Positions 28,322-41,326 of a stretch of 64,000 nucleotides of DNA are shown here, in pieces. Every line of letters starts with the position of its first letter. Within the stretch, counting starts at the first letter, position 1. The notes under the pieces are model-generated. The model did not search any database. It had not been told where the DNA came from and saw only the letters and a program-made list of their open reading frames with translations. Made by a program: the position numbers and the translations under genes. Origin of the DNA: Plicaturopsis crispa FD-325 SS-3 (lineage: Eukaryota; Basidiomycota; Agaricomycetes; Amylocorticiales; Amylocorticiaceae); contig KN832574.1 in assembly GCA_000827205.1 (NCBI GenBank), positions 233,491-297,490 on the forward strand. Reading direction: 5' to 3'.

Positions 28322-28739
28322 ATCGGGTGGCCTGCTGTATATATCCTGCTTTCGACGTGCTATTGTCTCTGCTTTCATATGCTGTCCTGTGCTATCTGAC
28401 TTTCTCTATACCCGGAATGTACACTATTGACTCGGACGGGTTCACTCGCGTTGTAAGGAAACGGCATACTCATACCGTAGCCTGAAGCCCGAACAATTTA
28501 TGTGTACTGGAGTCAGTCGAACGCAAGCTACGCGCCACTACCGTCTACGCCGTGTCAACTGAGTCTCAAGCGTACAAGCACCCTTTCCATCAGCTCGACT
28601 CTCCAGCGCTCGCAAATCTGGATCCCCATTCTTCTATCGTGTGTGTAATTGTGTACTGAACGTTGGAGCAATCTTGTATATAAACAACGCCGCGTTGACG
28701 GTTTCCCTCATATGCAAGCTATCTTTCATATTCGCCACA
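28322..28739. other. Intergenic region
   Basis: About 0.4 kb between the kinase-like and HNH-like genes. A TATATAAAC stretch near 28676 sits about 65 bases before the next start codon and may be its TATA box. Confidence 0.4.
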
Positions 28740-30022
28740 ATGCCCATCTATGGTCCGCAACACCTACTGTCTCAAAAATCTCGACGCCAGCAGCGTAACG
28801 TATTTGTATGGTCCACAGCTCCAGATGTATCTGTGAGATTCGGCATGTAGTCTGTCTATTACACCTGCCTGTACTAATCATGTGCCTCAGGTTTCCGAAT
28901 GGACGACGAATTGAAAATCACCATTGCGACTTTTCTGCGCTGGATCCGTATCGCGTCTGATGCGCCAGAGCTACAATATGTTGTGCGGCCTGTAGACATC
29001 ATTGAGTGGAGCGAATTCCCCTTCATGTACCGTGCGGTACCGAAAGGTCCTCTTATGCGGGATGATTCTACCGAGCTACTCGCCCCGGGGGATTATGCTA
29101 TATTCAGATACCCTAGTGAGCATGATTTCCCCGCGTTACCATGCTATGGTTAATATGTCAACTCAAAAACGAGACGGAGAACGATCTACAACCTTCGATA
29201 TCGACACAGTGTGATCACGGTCTTTTACAGAGACGGAAGCTCTCAGGAGCACAAGTGGCGCATACTGTGTCGTGCGTTTTGTGCTACGCTGCATAGACAT
29301 TCCAACAACTTCTGCTACCCCCTTCAGTCCACTGTACCAGTCGGGATGGAGGATACTCTGCGAACGCGCCGCAATCAGTGCTTTATCACTGGAGTCTGGC
29401 GCCACGGAGCCCCCAGCAGAGCTGGCTGCCACGTGGATATTTCCTCCCAACCTCTCTCAGACAGTGCGCTATTTGCTTACCAAATGCCTACATGTAACGT
29501 TGCTGATACGACGTCTCCATATCTCAAGGTGACCCTGGGCCCGGGATACCAAGATTGGCCCCCCGACAACCGAGACTTTGCCTTTTATTCGAGCGGGCAG
29601 AATTATCTCTTACTGCGCAAAGAGCTCGTCGACTTGTTCCAAGGAAACAAGTTTGGGATCGATGTCGATGTGCGCCTTCCCCCCCTACACATTGGTATCC
29701 TCCTGACAAAACCTCCTGTACTGACCAGGACGGCTACCGGATTGTGGCGTTCGAACCTTTGGATGGCTTACGACTTCCGAGCCATCTTTCACTGCCCGCC
29801 GATACATCTGCTCGCCCCAGCGAGCGCTTACTCCGCGATCATTTTTACAGGTGTCTCTACCACAATCTCCGTGGTGGAAACATATCCGATAACTACCCCC
29901 CGGAGGATGTACAGGAGTATATGGAGTCATTAGGTGTTTTTGATGATGAGATGGATATGAACGACCCGAGATGGCAGACGGAATTGGGCAAGGCTATATG
30001 GGCGGCGTTGATGAGGGGATGA
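28740..30022 (+). CDS. HNH-nuclease-like protein (HNH_2 type), basidiomycete accessory family
   Basis: Exons run MPIYGPQHLLSQKSRR, then MDDELKITIATFLRWIR, then a segment with RTRRNQCFITGVWRHG, SRAGCHVDI and NYLLLRKELVDLFQGNKFGI, and finally DGYRIVAFEPLDGLRLP through ALMRG. The CxxTG element, a later AxCHxxI and the block with LLLRKELxxLF, in which HNH_2 proteins read LLLRxDLHxLFD, suggest that fold, although the usual histidine of LHxLFD is replaced here by valine. The 58-base intron before DGYRIV is clear (29694-29751). The junction near 29229 is uncertain because the usual acceptor there does not keep the frame. Possibly catalytically dead or partly decayed. It is the third gene of an accessory island with the nuclease-like and kinase-like genes. 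Confidence 0.55.
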
Positions 30023-30284
30023 TTCGAACAGGAGGCCGCTTGAAAATGACGCAGGCAGCCTCGCTCTATGTATATAATTGTTGAGGAGGGACAGATCGGT
30101 ATGAATATTATGTGATTGTTGATTTTGTCTGTCCTTCATGCGCCGCTGCAAGCATTTCTGGAGTGAAATCACATCTATGTGGCCCGTCAGCGGGTCAGCC
30201 CCGTTCAATCGCATGTTATTCGATAACTCACCAACCAGGCCCAGAATGTCTCCAATACGTTTCTCGGAGGGGGCTCCTCATAGC

Positions 30285-32712
30285 TACATGGTACACACCA
30301 TGAGATCATCGCTGGAGTAAGGCACGCGGAAGGGACCTACCTTTCGGCCTCGACCTCCGCAAGCCCGCCAACAAAGTCCATCTCACTGGGCCGCTTCAAC
30401 GGTGTCTTCATATAGTACTGCGCAGCGCAGTAAAGAATAGGGAAGGATACGAGGGGAAGGTATGTGGTCACAAAGGCCGCAGTGTCCCACTGGTCCTTGA
30501 GGAACACCTGCCACCCGGAGAGCTATTGCCGGCGCGTCAGCCTAAGAAAGAAGGGCGGAGAGACGCAGGCCCACTGCCACTGACTAAGCAAATGACCGGG
30601 CACGAAATCAGGGCCCACCAAGCAGCATATGGCTGTAGGGGAGACGTGAATGGGAGCGAACGCCTATCTAGGCCCTGCACACGGAAGCCCTCGCGGAAGC
30701 GGAGATATGTGAAGGCGATACCGGACCACGATAGCAAGCCGCAAACGGAGGTCTCGATACCAAATAAATTAGCAGCGTATATCAGCACAAAGGCTTGCGT
30801 ACCATATTCGCGAACCATCCGAACACAGTTCCGGATCCCTCGTTGATGCCCATATAGGCAAGAGAAGAGAACAGTGCGCAGAAGATAATGGCGACATAAG
30901 GAAGGCCCTTGCGCGAGGTCCTCAGAAAGATGCGAGGGGCGTTGCCACTGAGTGCGAGACCGTCTACGATAAAACGCGTGAATAAGGATTGCAGAGACAT
31001 TCGCGGCCACTCACACAGGGCTCTACTCGACGTATACAGATCACCAGACGCAGTCGACCACGCCGACGTCAATATGCATGCGTTAATCACCTATATATGC
31101 AAAAGGTGTTGAGTGTACACTTTAGACCAAGGCATCAAGGGGAGAACTTACAGACGGAAGTCCCTTGATACCAGCGTTGCTAATTGCGATAACAAAGGGT
31201 GATTTGGCGGCGGTGTTCACCTTCAGGTTCAGGCTCGGGTCATTCGAAGGCACGAGAAGACCGATGACGAAAGCGCCTCCGATGTAGAACAGCAAGATGC
31301 GGACATACACCCGCCGAATGGCCTTGGGGAGATTGTGCCGGGGGTTCTTGGCTTCGCCGGCGGCGATCTATCTTTCGAGAACGCAGTGAGTGAATGGGCG
31401 AGTGAGCGGAAACATGAAAACGCACGGCAACTACCTCGGTTCCGACGAAGCTGAAGGCCGCTTGGTTCATCACTGCCCAGAATCCGAGGAAACGCCCTTT
31501 TACACCGGCTATACCAGCAAATTGGACGAAGGGGCCAGGATTTATCCAGTAACGAAACCTAGCATAGGAGTGAGGATGTAAGAATGCTGACCATGGATAC
31601 AGAGAAAAGCTTTAGAATTTACCCGATACGATCTTGCTCAAGGGATGAACATCGCTAATCCAAGTGCAGGAACCTGAAGCCAATGGGCGACTCACCATGG
31701 TTAGGTCCGCCCCCTAGGTCGAGGATAATTCCTAAAATGATGAGACCCGTGATTGAGACGATCTTGATCGACCTACGGAGTGGTGATTTCAGCGCGGAGC
31801 ACACACGGCGAGAAGAACCACAACACCGACGCAAAGATGAATTCAGCTTCCCCGTAAACACCGGCGCCAAACCTAGGAGCAGTGAGCACCGCGAAACTCG
31901 GAGCAGAGAAAAAATCGGACGCACATATTAATCCCGACAACGACGACTAGGCAAATAGTTATCCACACCGCGTCATTCACTCCAGAGACGTTCCAGTAGT
32001 TGACCAGGACGGCGACGGCGCTCAGCTCGGCGGGCATGATGATTGTCCAGCTGTACAGGTAGTTGTAACCCAGCACGAAGGAAAACGCCGGATTGACAAA
32101 GCGTTCGGCCATTTTAATGTGTCCTTCCGAATCCGACGGGGTTAGGAGACCAGTGTAAACGCGACGGCTTCACAAGGGCTCACCTCCTGGGATTGGTAGG
32201 AAGGAGACCATTTCACCAAGGGATATCTAGGGATACAAAGTCTAGCTCCCATGGCCAACGAAATGCTGGAAATCATACCATGACACTGTAACAAATCTGG
32301 TACGGCAGCTAGAGATTAACGGTGGGCTATCGAGGAAGGTGCTTGCGGCTCACAGTACCCGTAATCGCGTATCCAAGAAGAAATCCTACAGGACCGCCAT
32401 TTGCCAAAGCTGTAGCCGTCCCAAGGAATAATCCCGTTCCGATGACGCCTGGAGTGCATGGGTTAAGCAGAATATATATGCGCGCACGCGACACACACCT
32501 CCAAGGCTGAGAAATTGGTGCGTCATTGATGCTATTTCACCCGGAAAAACATAGAGGTCTTACCTGAGCATGGATATATGCCTATTTTTCAGCTGTCGGA
32601 CCAGTGGGTGCTCGGTGTTCCCTAGCTCTTTGACGGGGCATTCTGAGTAGGAGGAGGTCTCGACGACTTTGTTGTCATCCGTGGATTCCACATCATCTCT
32701 GTGGGTAGCCAT
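30285..32712 (-). CDS. Amino-acid permease (AAT/YAT family of the APC superfamily)
   Basis: Twelve-TM plasma-membrane amino-acid/proton symporter. The cytosolic N-terminus (MATHRDDVESTDDNKVVET) is followed by LKNRHISMLR and the family signature GGVIGTGLFLGTATALANGG. Further blocks: ISLGEMVSFLPIPGG, FVNPAFSFVLGYNYLYSWTI with PAELSA, GLPYVAIIFCALFSSLAYMG with INEGSGTVFGWFANM, matching the conserved late helices of fungal general permeases. The C-terminus (YYMKTPLKRPSEMDFVGG) continues across a last small intron to DDLMVCTM. More than ten short introns. The start at 32712 gives an acidic N-terminal tail as expected. Substrate specificity cannot be read from the sequence. Confidence 0.88.
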
Positions 32713-33244
32713 GATGTGAAGGGAGGGAGGGGGACTAGGGCGGCTTGGCAAGCATTATTATAACAGTCCGGCGTTAAAGCTTGTCATGACCTGGATTGAG
32801 CGGTGGTGATCACCCGCCTAATCCTGCTTGTCTTAGCAGGTACAGCTCGAGATTAGTTGTCATGATTGGGTGTCAAATATAGCGGAAACTCGCACACACC
32901 TGCGCCGACAACCTTTGATATTGGCCCGAACCCGAACCCATTTTTAACTGGGCTGAAACCACTCTGTGATCGCAAATCGTCAATAGAATCTCACCAATAC
33001 CGCACACCGCCATGCACGGTACGCGATCCGATGGTACCGAGGCGAATGGAAGGAGGATCTTTGCGGCCCTATTCCAGAACGTGCCTCACCTAACACAATG
33101 CACCGCCCCGAATAGAATGCGTGTTTATTTCGAAGACGAAAGGAATGGCTACAGCTACATGAAAGCAAAAAAACAACAACAAGTTAGACCGGTGTGTAAA
33201 GGTAACGGATGCAGGAGACTCAAGGGGAAAAGGAGAGTAATCAA
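32713..33244. other. Intergenic region
   Basis: Holds the permease promoter. A short GGCCCGAACCCGAACCC stretch near 32922 resembles units of the inverted-repeat element at 53.5-54.2 kb and may be a small relic of the same repeat. Confidence 0.4.
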
Positions 33245-34175
33245 TCAGCGTGTCGACGGTGGATCGCTAGCAGAATGGCGGACATGTTCTGAGGTAAAGC
33301 TCAGAGAGTCGTCCAACCCATGTTCATCGCGCATGGAGTATGATGGCACGACGTCTGTGATTCCGTCACCGGCTTGGAGAGACGAGTGCATCGAAGGGCC
33401 CTCGACTGTCGAGGGCGTCGGAGCACCTGCTGCACGCCGCTGCAGCCTCGCAGGCATGTCGAGCTCGATATACGTCGGCGGACCCCCCACGTTATCGTAT
33501 GCAGGGAGCATATCCTTGTCGTCCGCGTATGGGTCATCCGGGTCACGTGTACCCGCACGCCGGCCACCCGCGTCTGTGTCTGCCGCACGCGTCGAGCGTC
33601 GATGCTGTCGCGGAACGGGCAGGGAGAGAAGAGATGGGTAGAGGAACGAGGGGGGTAGAACGACGGAGGCGGGGCGTGAGGGGGGCTGCACGAGCGGGAG
33701 GCCGGTCGTGCGCGGGAAGAGGCGGCGGGTGGGAGTGCTTGTTACAGGCAGCTCGGAGGAGTATGAGCGCACGAAGAACAGGCGGAGAGAACGGTTGTTT
33801 CGCCGTAGATAGCAAAGTCTGTGACCATCAAAACCGATCAGCGACTGTGTGAGCGCAATTGTGGGTACAGGGGCGTGTACGCACCTCCATGTGACTATGA
33901 ATGCGAGCAGGACAATCGCAACGATAGAGAACAGGACGATTAGTATGTTCTGGCATTCAAAAATCAAATTTTGCGTTGTCGAGATTACATGCTGCACCTC
34001 GTACCTTCGAGACTGCCTCTCGCCTGGACGCGCCGTCTGATACAGAAGTGGCTGTCGGAAAGTACGGCGAGTCGCTTGTGGAACTCACCACAGCGACAAC
34101 GCCTGTCGACGTAGGGCGCTCGGAGGATACACGACTGCTAGTTTCTGTCTGAAGTGCTCGAGCACGGACGCTCAT
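33245..34175 (-). CDS. Single-pass membrane protein of unknown function
   Basis: Three exons. The N-terminal part (MSVRARALQTETSSRVSSER) is S/T-rich with SSTSDSPYFPTATSVS and has no signal peptide in this model. The transmembrane helix is NILIVLFSIVAIVLLAFIVT, followed by WRLCYLRRNNRSLRLFFVR as a basic stop-transfer. The proline-rich cytosolic tail contains DKDMLPAYDNVGGPPTYIEL, with PPxY-like and LPAY motifs, a form common in basidiomycete membrane proteins and often bound by WW or arrestin-type adaptors. The start may lie further upstream. The gene is divergent from the uS19m gene, 184 bases away. Confidence 0.65.
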
Positions 34176-34359
34176 GGCGGTCTGAGAGCAAGAGACGGTG
34201 GGAGGCCCCTCATTTTCCTGCGACTGCCCAAAATCGGCGGCTCGCGCGCGAATAGAAACGTCATGGTAGTTTGTTACGTAAAATTCAAAAAATATAGGCG
34301 GCTCGCTGCTGTCGTGGACCACATTTCTGCTTTGCTTCAGGTTTGCTGGACTCTTTCCG

Positions 34360-34810
34360 ATGCATCCTTCGCTCGTCGTGCGCGGTGGTCGGTCGGCCTG
34401 GAAAGGTCGGTGCCGCTCGCAGTGCTTGACGTTTGTGAACCTGCTGAGCTTCCTTGACGTTTACAGGGCCATTTTTCGTACAGTTTCCTAACCTCCGGCA
34501 GGCGCTCGAGGATGGTGTCGCCATTACCACCCAGGCGCGAGACTGCACCATCCTTCCCAACTACGTCGGGTTCGCCGCGCTCTATCTTTACGTGTGCTCT
34601 CGTATACTCACAGGACGATGACAGGCTGCGGTTCAATGTCCATGATGGAAAGAGCTATGTGCCCGTGACAGTGTCGCAGGATATGGTGGGCCATAAATTG
34701 GGCGAGTTTGCGCATACGAAGAAACGGTTTACTTACAAGTGAGTGGCCTGCAGCTCCCGTGTAAGGCAACTGATTGACGACTGTTGTGCAGAATGTCTAA
34801 AAACAAGTAA
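34360..34810 (+). CDS. RSM19: Mitochondrial small-subunit ribosomal protein uS19m (RSM19-like)
   Basis: Four small exons give about 95 residues: [19 protein letters not shown], then [74 protein letters not shown]. The S19 signature TILPxxVGxxxxVHxGK and [11 protein letters not shown] are intact. The second intron must use the acceptor GATGACAG (ending 34630) rather than the CACAG twelve bases earlier to produce VGLRF. The last exon adds only MSKNK. Function: 37S mitoribosome head, decoding-side protein. Confidence 0.88.
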
Positions 34811-36300
34811 TAATGGATGGCTATACATATACCGCATATATTTTCTGCCTTGCATGTGCCAACAAGAGGCTGTCCTCGATGCATTTTGAGGCAGTCGTCC
34901 TCTACCTATGGGCTTGAAGCTCAACCATGTTCCGGTACGCACATCATGACGACGCTGAAGCTATCAGCCCACCGCAGCCCACCTCTACCTCGACACTTTG
35001 CGAGCTACTGAACGCTACTCCTGGCCGAAGGGCGAGGCGCTGACGCTCAGGTACCTGTCTGTTGCGGAAGAAGTTACTCCCTTCAACTCAATCTCCTTGT
35101 TCCTGACATGTCCCTGTGAATTTCACCTCTATGAAGATTCCTCTTCTCTCGCGAAGTCTAGCTTTCGATGCTGAACCATTTCAATTTGCAGGTTTTCATT
35201 GCACTGTTTGTCGTATGCTACCCTTGTGCCATCCACCAACGAAAATTTGAGCAGCACAATGATTCTTCGGCGACCAGTCACTACTGTGCTTGGATCACGC
35301 GAGTGGCGGCGTCCGTCCGCTAATGTTCACCATCGAAGGACATGCATTGTTCAGCGGTGTGAAAAATCGCAGTGAACACGGCGCCTGTCGGCACTAAGGT
35401 GAGTCTTGGGTCTCCATTTTACGTGCACTGGAGCTGCCTTCTTCACACCAAGACAGGTCTCGCACAGTGACATTGCGTGGAAGGTCGGTTGCCACGTATG
35501 TCCGGTATACGGCGTTTTCGCGGTCAAGTGCTCGTTACAGAGCCTTCGCCTCAAGCTATGCGGCGCCAATGTGCCTTAGTCCTAAAAGCCTGTATGGTGC
35601 GTGCGCCTTGTCTGTTCATTGAATTGATTAGGTTGACGAGCTACTTTCTGGGGTAAGTGCGTGTGGCACAGTACTGATCGCCTCGAGCTCTTCACATACC
35701 CCATGTACAACGGGTTTTCTTCAGGTCCCCCGCTTCGAGACTCCCCATCGGAAACACTGTGGTACTTCCGAGGTTCATTCAAGCCGAGGTTTATCGATAT
35801 CGACGGATCGATATTTTGCATGGCGCAGGCGAATGCAACTTGAGCCGCCGATTGAAACGTGTGTGTACCGATAGTGGCAGTGAAACTAGTACTCTGCTAC
35901 CCTGTTTTACCTGTATGCGATGTCTCCTGGATGTCAAAGAAATTGCTCTGTCCCATGGCGAGGCTGTTACCAGCTGTTACCGTGGCGATGAGAGAGCTGA
36001 TCGAGGATCCGAAGAGCGATAGTTGAGCCGGTGGCGTGCCAGACAAAGCCCACCCACATCAGACCGTTCAATCTACTCACCGTGTCTGTCCCCGCTGTGC
36101 TCGCCGTCGTCGCTGTCGGTCTCGCCGTTCGCTCCTTGGACACGACCACGACCACGCACGAAACGACCTCGACGCCCCGCTGGTCGCTGTAATTTGTCCT
36201 CGCTGCTCTTCGCGTCCTGCGATTCTGGTTCCGTCCGACACCGCTTCTGCCATCTGCTTACTATTAGTCGTGCTTAGGGCCCAACGTTTCCGTCTACTTT
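34811..36300. other. Intergenic region upstream of the PAK kinase gene
   Basis: About 1.5 kb. The last 280 bases are pyrimidine-rich and likely the 5' UTR of the kinase gene. No coding sequence with family resemblance was seen in the rest. Confidence 0.4.
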
Positions 36301-39206
36301 ATGTCTTACCAGGTCACTGCGTCGTCCTTGACTCCTTCTCGTCCTGCACCACAAGCACCGCAGAGACGGGCTACGGACAGCCCCATGTACGCCAATAATA
36401 ACGCACTCGCCTCATCGGGCTACAACACCTCTTTTACGCCTGCGTCCCCTGCGGGATCCTCATATGCCGCATCGTACACCGGCATCGGAGGCTCCCCGAA
36501 TCGTACGTCGGAGGCGGCGTTCAACAGCCAGGTCGTCCGCGCGGGAACAGTCAACGTCAAGGAGGACGGGTTCGCTAGCTGGCTCTGGAGGCCGAAATGG
36601 CTCGTGCTGAAGGAGCAGACTCTCTCGATACACAAAAACGAGGTGAGTATCTAGTCTCAAGATCACTGCGCTTATAGTGTGGCGTACTGGCTTCGAGTCC
36701 GCGCTTCAAGGAGGATGCATGTGTCGATGAACAACTGATCGTGCAGATGCATCGACATGATTGTCTCCACGCTGGTCGTATATGGGATACGCAGATACTA
36801 ATCCGTTTCTCTCCAGAGCGCCCCGCAACAGAGCGTGATTTACTTGCGCGATATTGCGAATATCGAACGAATAGACCTGAAGCCGTACTGCCTTTTGCTG
36901 GAGACGAAGGACAAGCGGTATCACCTTGCACTGAAGAGCGACGAAGAGCTTTACGGATGGCAAGACGACGTCTACTCGCGTAGCCCACTTATGGGCGTCA
37001 GCAACCCCACGAATTTCGTCCACAAAGTCCATGTTGGCTTTGACCCTCAATCTGGCGCCTTCACTGTAAGAGCCCCGTGCTCCTCATCGAGAATGATTTG
37101 ATTGACAACCTTTCAACGCGTAGGGAATGCCCGACCAATGGAGCAAACTGCTCACAAAGTCAGCGATCACCCGTGAAGATTACGCCAAAGACCCTCAAGC
37201 CGTCCTGGATGTTCTCGAGTTCTACACCGACCATCAAAAGCGGGAAATGGAGGAGATGATGGCTATGTCTGGCCGCTCCGGAGGCTCCTCTAGCGGTGGC
37301 CAGTCTACTCTGTCTCCGTACTCGAGTGATTCCACGGGCGCCCCCGCCCGGTTCAACGCAGGTACCGGCCTTGCAGGCATGAGCAAAGTATCTCCCCTCG
37401 GCGGCGCCGATTCCCGTCCGAGCGGCGAGAACGGCAACATGTCATCTACTGCTATGGCCGCTGCTCGTGCAGCAGAGCTTGTCAACTCCCAAGTACGTGC
37501 TGCATCTCGCCTACCTGCCTTGTGCTGACCCAATTCGTCTACAGTCCTTACAGGCTACCAGACCTGCCCCTCCTCGGCCTCTCCTCACCGCTAACCGTCC
37601 TGCCCCTGCTGCTCCCCGCAGCGACCCGTCGAAACCGGCTCTGCCGGACCATACCCCCTCTTCGGCCGATCTCCGCGCCCGAGCGAAGGCGCACGGTCCG
37701 CCCGAACAGCCCGGAAGACCCTCTGGCGAGAAGGCGCTTCCCCCGCGGAAGGACTCGCTCGCCACCGACCGAGAGCAGGAGCGCGACCGTTCCCGGGACC
37801 GGGATCGCGACCGCGAACGTGAGCGTGAAAGGGAGCGCGAACGTGATCGGGAGCGGGACAGGCAGCAGCAGCAACGGCCCAACCTGCCTCCGGCGAAATC
37901 GTCGCCCGCGACGTCGCAGCCTGCGACCCACCCCGCGCCCGGGCCCGCTGGCGCCACTGCCGGCCCGCCGCCTGTGAAGCCCCTGCAGCCGAACAAGAAA
38001 ACCGCGCCCGCCGTTACGATCCAGGCGCCCCATGATAATGAGGAAAAGGGCAGCGTGGCTGCGGCCGCGGCCGCGCTGGAGAAGCCGAAGGAGAAGGAGA
38101 AGCGGATCAGCACGATGACGGAGGTGCAGATTATGGAGAAGCTGCGGAATATCGTCAGCGACGATGACCCCAAGACGTTGTACAGCAAGATTAAGAAGGT
38201 CGGGCAGGGGTGAGTGCCTATGGAGGTTGTGTATGCCGCTTTGCTGATGGCTGCCGACAGTGCCTCGGGACATGTCTATGTTGCGAAGACGCTCGCGACT
38301 GGCAAGAAAGTCGCCATCAAGGAGATGGACCTTTCGCACCAGCCGCGGAAGGAGCTCATCGTTAACGAAATTATAGTTATGAAGGAGTCCCAGCACCCTA
38401 ACATCGTCAACTTCTTGGAGTCGTATCTCGTCAAGAACAACGAGCTCTGGGTCGTCATGGAGTACATGGAGGGTGGTGCCCTGACCGATGTCATTGAAAA
38501 TAACACATTAGAGGAGGATCAAATCTCCAGTATATGCTTTGAGGTGCGTAATTTGTTTTCTCTACACTTTCATAGCTTACGCCAATCGTGGCATAGACTT
38601 GCAAGGGCTTGGGACATCTGCACAGCCAGAGTATCATCCACCGAGACATCAAGTCCGACAACGTCTTACTGGACGCGCAAGGCAGGGTGAAAATCAGTGC
38701 GTTCATTCCACCGCGCACTTGCTTTCTTCGATACTCACACCCCGATAGCCGATTTCGGTTTCTGCGCCAAGTTGACTGACCAGAAATCCAAACGCGCGAC
38801 CATGGTTGGCACGCCGTACTGGATGGCGCCCGAAGTCGTGAAGCAGAAGGAATACGGCGCGAAGGTCGACATCTGGTCGCTCGGCATCATGGCCATCGAG
38901 ATGATCGAGAACGAGCCCCCATATCTGGACGAAGAGCCGCTAAAGGCGCTGTACCTCATCGCGACGAACGGCACCCCCACGCTGAAGAAGCCGGAGGCGC
39001 TTAGCAAGGAGCTGAAGAACTTCCTCAGCGTGTGCTTGTGTGTCGACGTGCGGAGCCGGGCGACTGCGAATGAGCTGTTGGAGGTGCGTTTTTAATCTAG
39101 TACGGTGGGGCATGTACTGACTGTGCTACAGCACGAGTTCTTGAAGAAGGCGTGCGCATCGTCTGGGCTTGCACCCCTCCTCCGGTTCAAGAACAAGCCC
39201 TCGTAA
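36301..39206 (+). CDS. CLA4: p21-activated kinase, CLA4 type (PH, CRIB, kinase)
   Basis: Effector kinase of Cdc42/Rac acting in polarity, septation and cytokinesis. Order: S/P-rich N-terminus; PH domain from [20 protein letters not shown] to [20 protein letters not shown] motif [16 protein letters not shown] followed by [14 protein letters not shown]; a long linker with a striking Arg/Asp/Glu repeat (about 37770-37860); kinase domain with [44 protein letters not shown] and [13 protein letters not shown]. The end is [17 protein letters not shown] and FKNKPS. All catalytic residues are present, and the PH domain marks CLA4 rather than STE20. About seven introns. It lies 3.1 kb from a pheromone precursor gene, meaningful because PAK kinases are mating-type linked in several basidiomycetes. 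Confidence 0.93.
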
Positions 39207-39804
39207 ACTCGCTCACCCGAATCCTCGCGCCAAGATGTTATTGGACTCCAGTTTGCATCCACGTTCTTTCCTGCTTCTGTTCTGTAACTATCGCATTCCT
39301 CCCTCCTTCCTTCCGGCCTCAACGTTTTGTTCGGTCCATCTATCTTGTATCACCTCTCCAGTACCCGCTACACTTCCCTTATCTCGGTCTCTTCTTCTTT
39401 ATTGATCCCCCCGTCCACCGTTCCTTGATGATGAGTGCTTGCAATTTTCCGGGAACGCGGGCTACGGGCATGTTTATAACTCGATTTGCTAAAAGCGTTT
39501 TGGATAGTCTACACATCCGAATTTAATGCAAAGCATGTGGAATTGAAGAACGTCGACGTTGTTCACCGTGCTCGAATATTTGTGGAAAGTATCTAAGTAT
39601 AACGTACTGTCCGCCGTGGGTGTAGGTAGGATGGAGTGGAAATGTAACAGTGAGGATCCGGGTGAGAGAGATACAAGATATAAGTTTTACAGCATACGCG
39701 ATTTTTCTGTGTTAGCATAGTGAATGAGCGTGAAAGGCAAAGGCATGGATCATATGAGGAGGGAGCGCTGGCGAGTGCGGATGTGGGCACCTTGGGTACG
39801 CGTG
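39207..39804. other. Convergent intergenic region
   Basis: 3' flanks of CLA4 and CNOT11, including a pyrimidine-rich stretch after the kinase stop. No separate feature recognised. Confidence 0.35.
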
Positions 39805-41326
39805 TCAGAATTTCCCTTGAGCGAATATCCGGTAGAGCGCGTTGGCCTCTTCGAACCGAGCGTTCCGAAGACTGAAGTGGGCCATCTCGGCGGAGTCCGC
39901 ATCGGAGGTAGGGTCGACGATGGACAGCTTGATCAGCGACGTGTAGAAGCGGCACAGCTGCAAGTTGTCCGTCGTCAGGATCGACTTGAAGAGAAATGAA
40001 AGGAGAACTACACACGTTCTGCACACCCTTGGGGAACCGATCGTCGCTGATCAGGCCCTCCATCTCCTCCCGCTCAGCGTTGTCGAGCCAGTTGATTGCT
40101 TCGTGTATAAAGCGTCCGAGTACTTCGATGCGGATGAGATCGGCAACAGTGGTCCGCCCACCTGTGGCGAAGTCGTTGACGGGGGTGGGGTCGCGGAGCA
40201 TACGCCCGAGGAGATCGAACGAAGAGAGCGTCGGCGGGAGGTGCTTCAGGACCTCGAGGCAGGTGGAGAGGCCTTGAGCGTTATTCTTAAAATGCGGGGA
40301 CTTCAGTATGGAGATAAATAGCGGTTGGACCAGGGCTGGATTATTTGAAATTAGAGGTAAAAGGTCGAGAGACGTGATCATCGGAGGAGAGGTCAGCTGC
40401 GGGATCATTGGTGCCAGGGTCTGAGACCACACATCAGACACATTGTACACGGAAGACAATAAGAGCGTGCGTACTCGTTGCTCGGAAAGGGTGAGGACTC
40501 GTTCGCGCGCAGCGAGAAGAAGCTTCATGGCCTGTGCGATGTTTTCGTTCCTTTCATCTTCCTCCGATATGGTGCTGGTGTCCGGAGTGCTATGAGAAAT
40601 TGGAGACGGATGGAACTCGCCGGATGAATCGCTTGTGTCCGATGTTGATTCGTAAGGGCTGCAGGATAAATGAGTACCAATTCGCAATTCGCACAATCCA
40701 ACTTACGAAGTGATGGTCCTTTCATCGTCCAGGGTGAGATTCGCCGCCCTAAGCTTCGTTGGAAGCGGCGAGCGGGTCAAAGTGTTGGGCGAATATGGGC
40801 CAATCTAGTCATCGGTCGGTAACAATACTTAAAGCTTGAGGAGAACAATAAGCTCACGTCGTTGCCGTCTCCCCTCAGAATCTTCCATAGCACCCAGACC
40901 AACTGTTCATTCTCGCTCACGCCGCCACTGCCACCGAAACGGATGGCATGGTCTCTTTCTCTAACAAATGCAGCGTGGAGGACGGATCTGAACGGATTGA
41001 TGGCTATCGGATGGCCTGCGTATAATGAGTACAGTATAAATGAAACAAGGATGCGCGGTGCAAACTGTGCGGGTCCGTGCGTCAGCGGCGTACAACCCTA
41101 AGCGATCGGAACGACGTACTTCTTGACTGTCCAGAAGGGGCAACAGCGCGTCGAGAGCCAGCTGAAAGCGCGAAGTCGGCGGGACAAGCTGCGAGAATGC
41201 TTGCGCTGCGGTCAAGCAGGGCAAATCATACGCCCGAGAAAAGAGATGCCCGACAGAGGCGCGCAGAGGCTCGATCGACATCGGCTGCTGCACGAAACTC
41301 TTGGGCAGGAACGAAGCGGTTTGCAT
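39805..41326 (-). CDS. CNOT11: CCR4-NOT complex subunit 11 homologue
   Basis: N-terminal part: MQTASFLPKSFVQQPMSIEP, then HPIAINPFRSVLHAAFVRE and NEQLVWVLWKILRGDGND. The C-terminal DUF2363-type domain follows: LTSPPMITSLDLLPLISNNP, ALVQPLFISILKSPHF, CLEVLKHLPPTLSSFDLLGR, EVLGRFIHEAINWLDNAE, QLCRFYTSLIKLSIVD and ARFEEANALYRIF. These align in order with the CNOT11 pattern (NNPLVAIEMLLKLM, LRSMELVNRL, VRLVCVFLQSLI, REAAGLFRLLK). Function: part of the deadenylation complex, joining the CNOT1 N-terminal module. About 400 residues. The first intron needs donor GTCGTT after EV to stay in frame. Confidence 0.8.
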
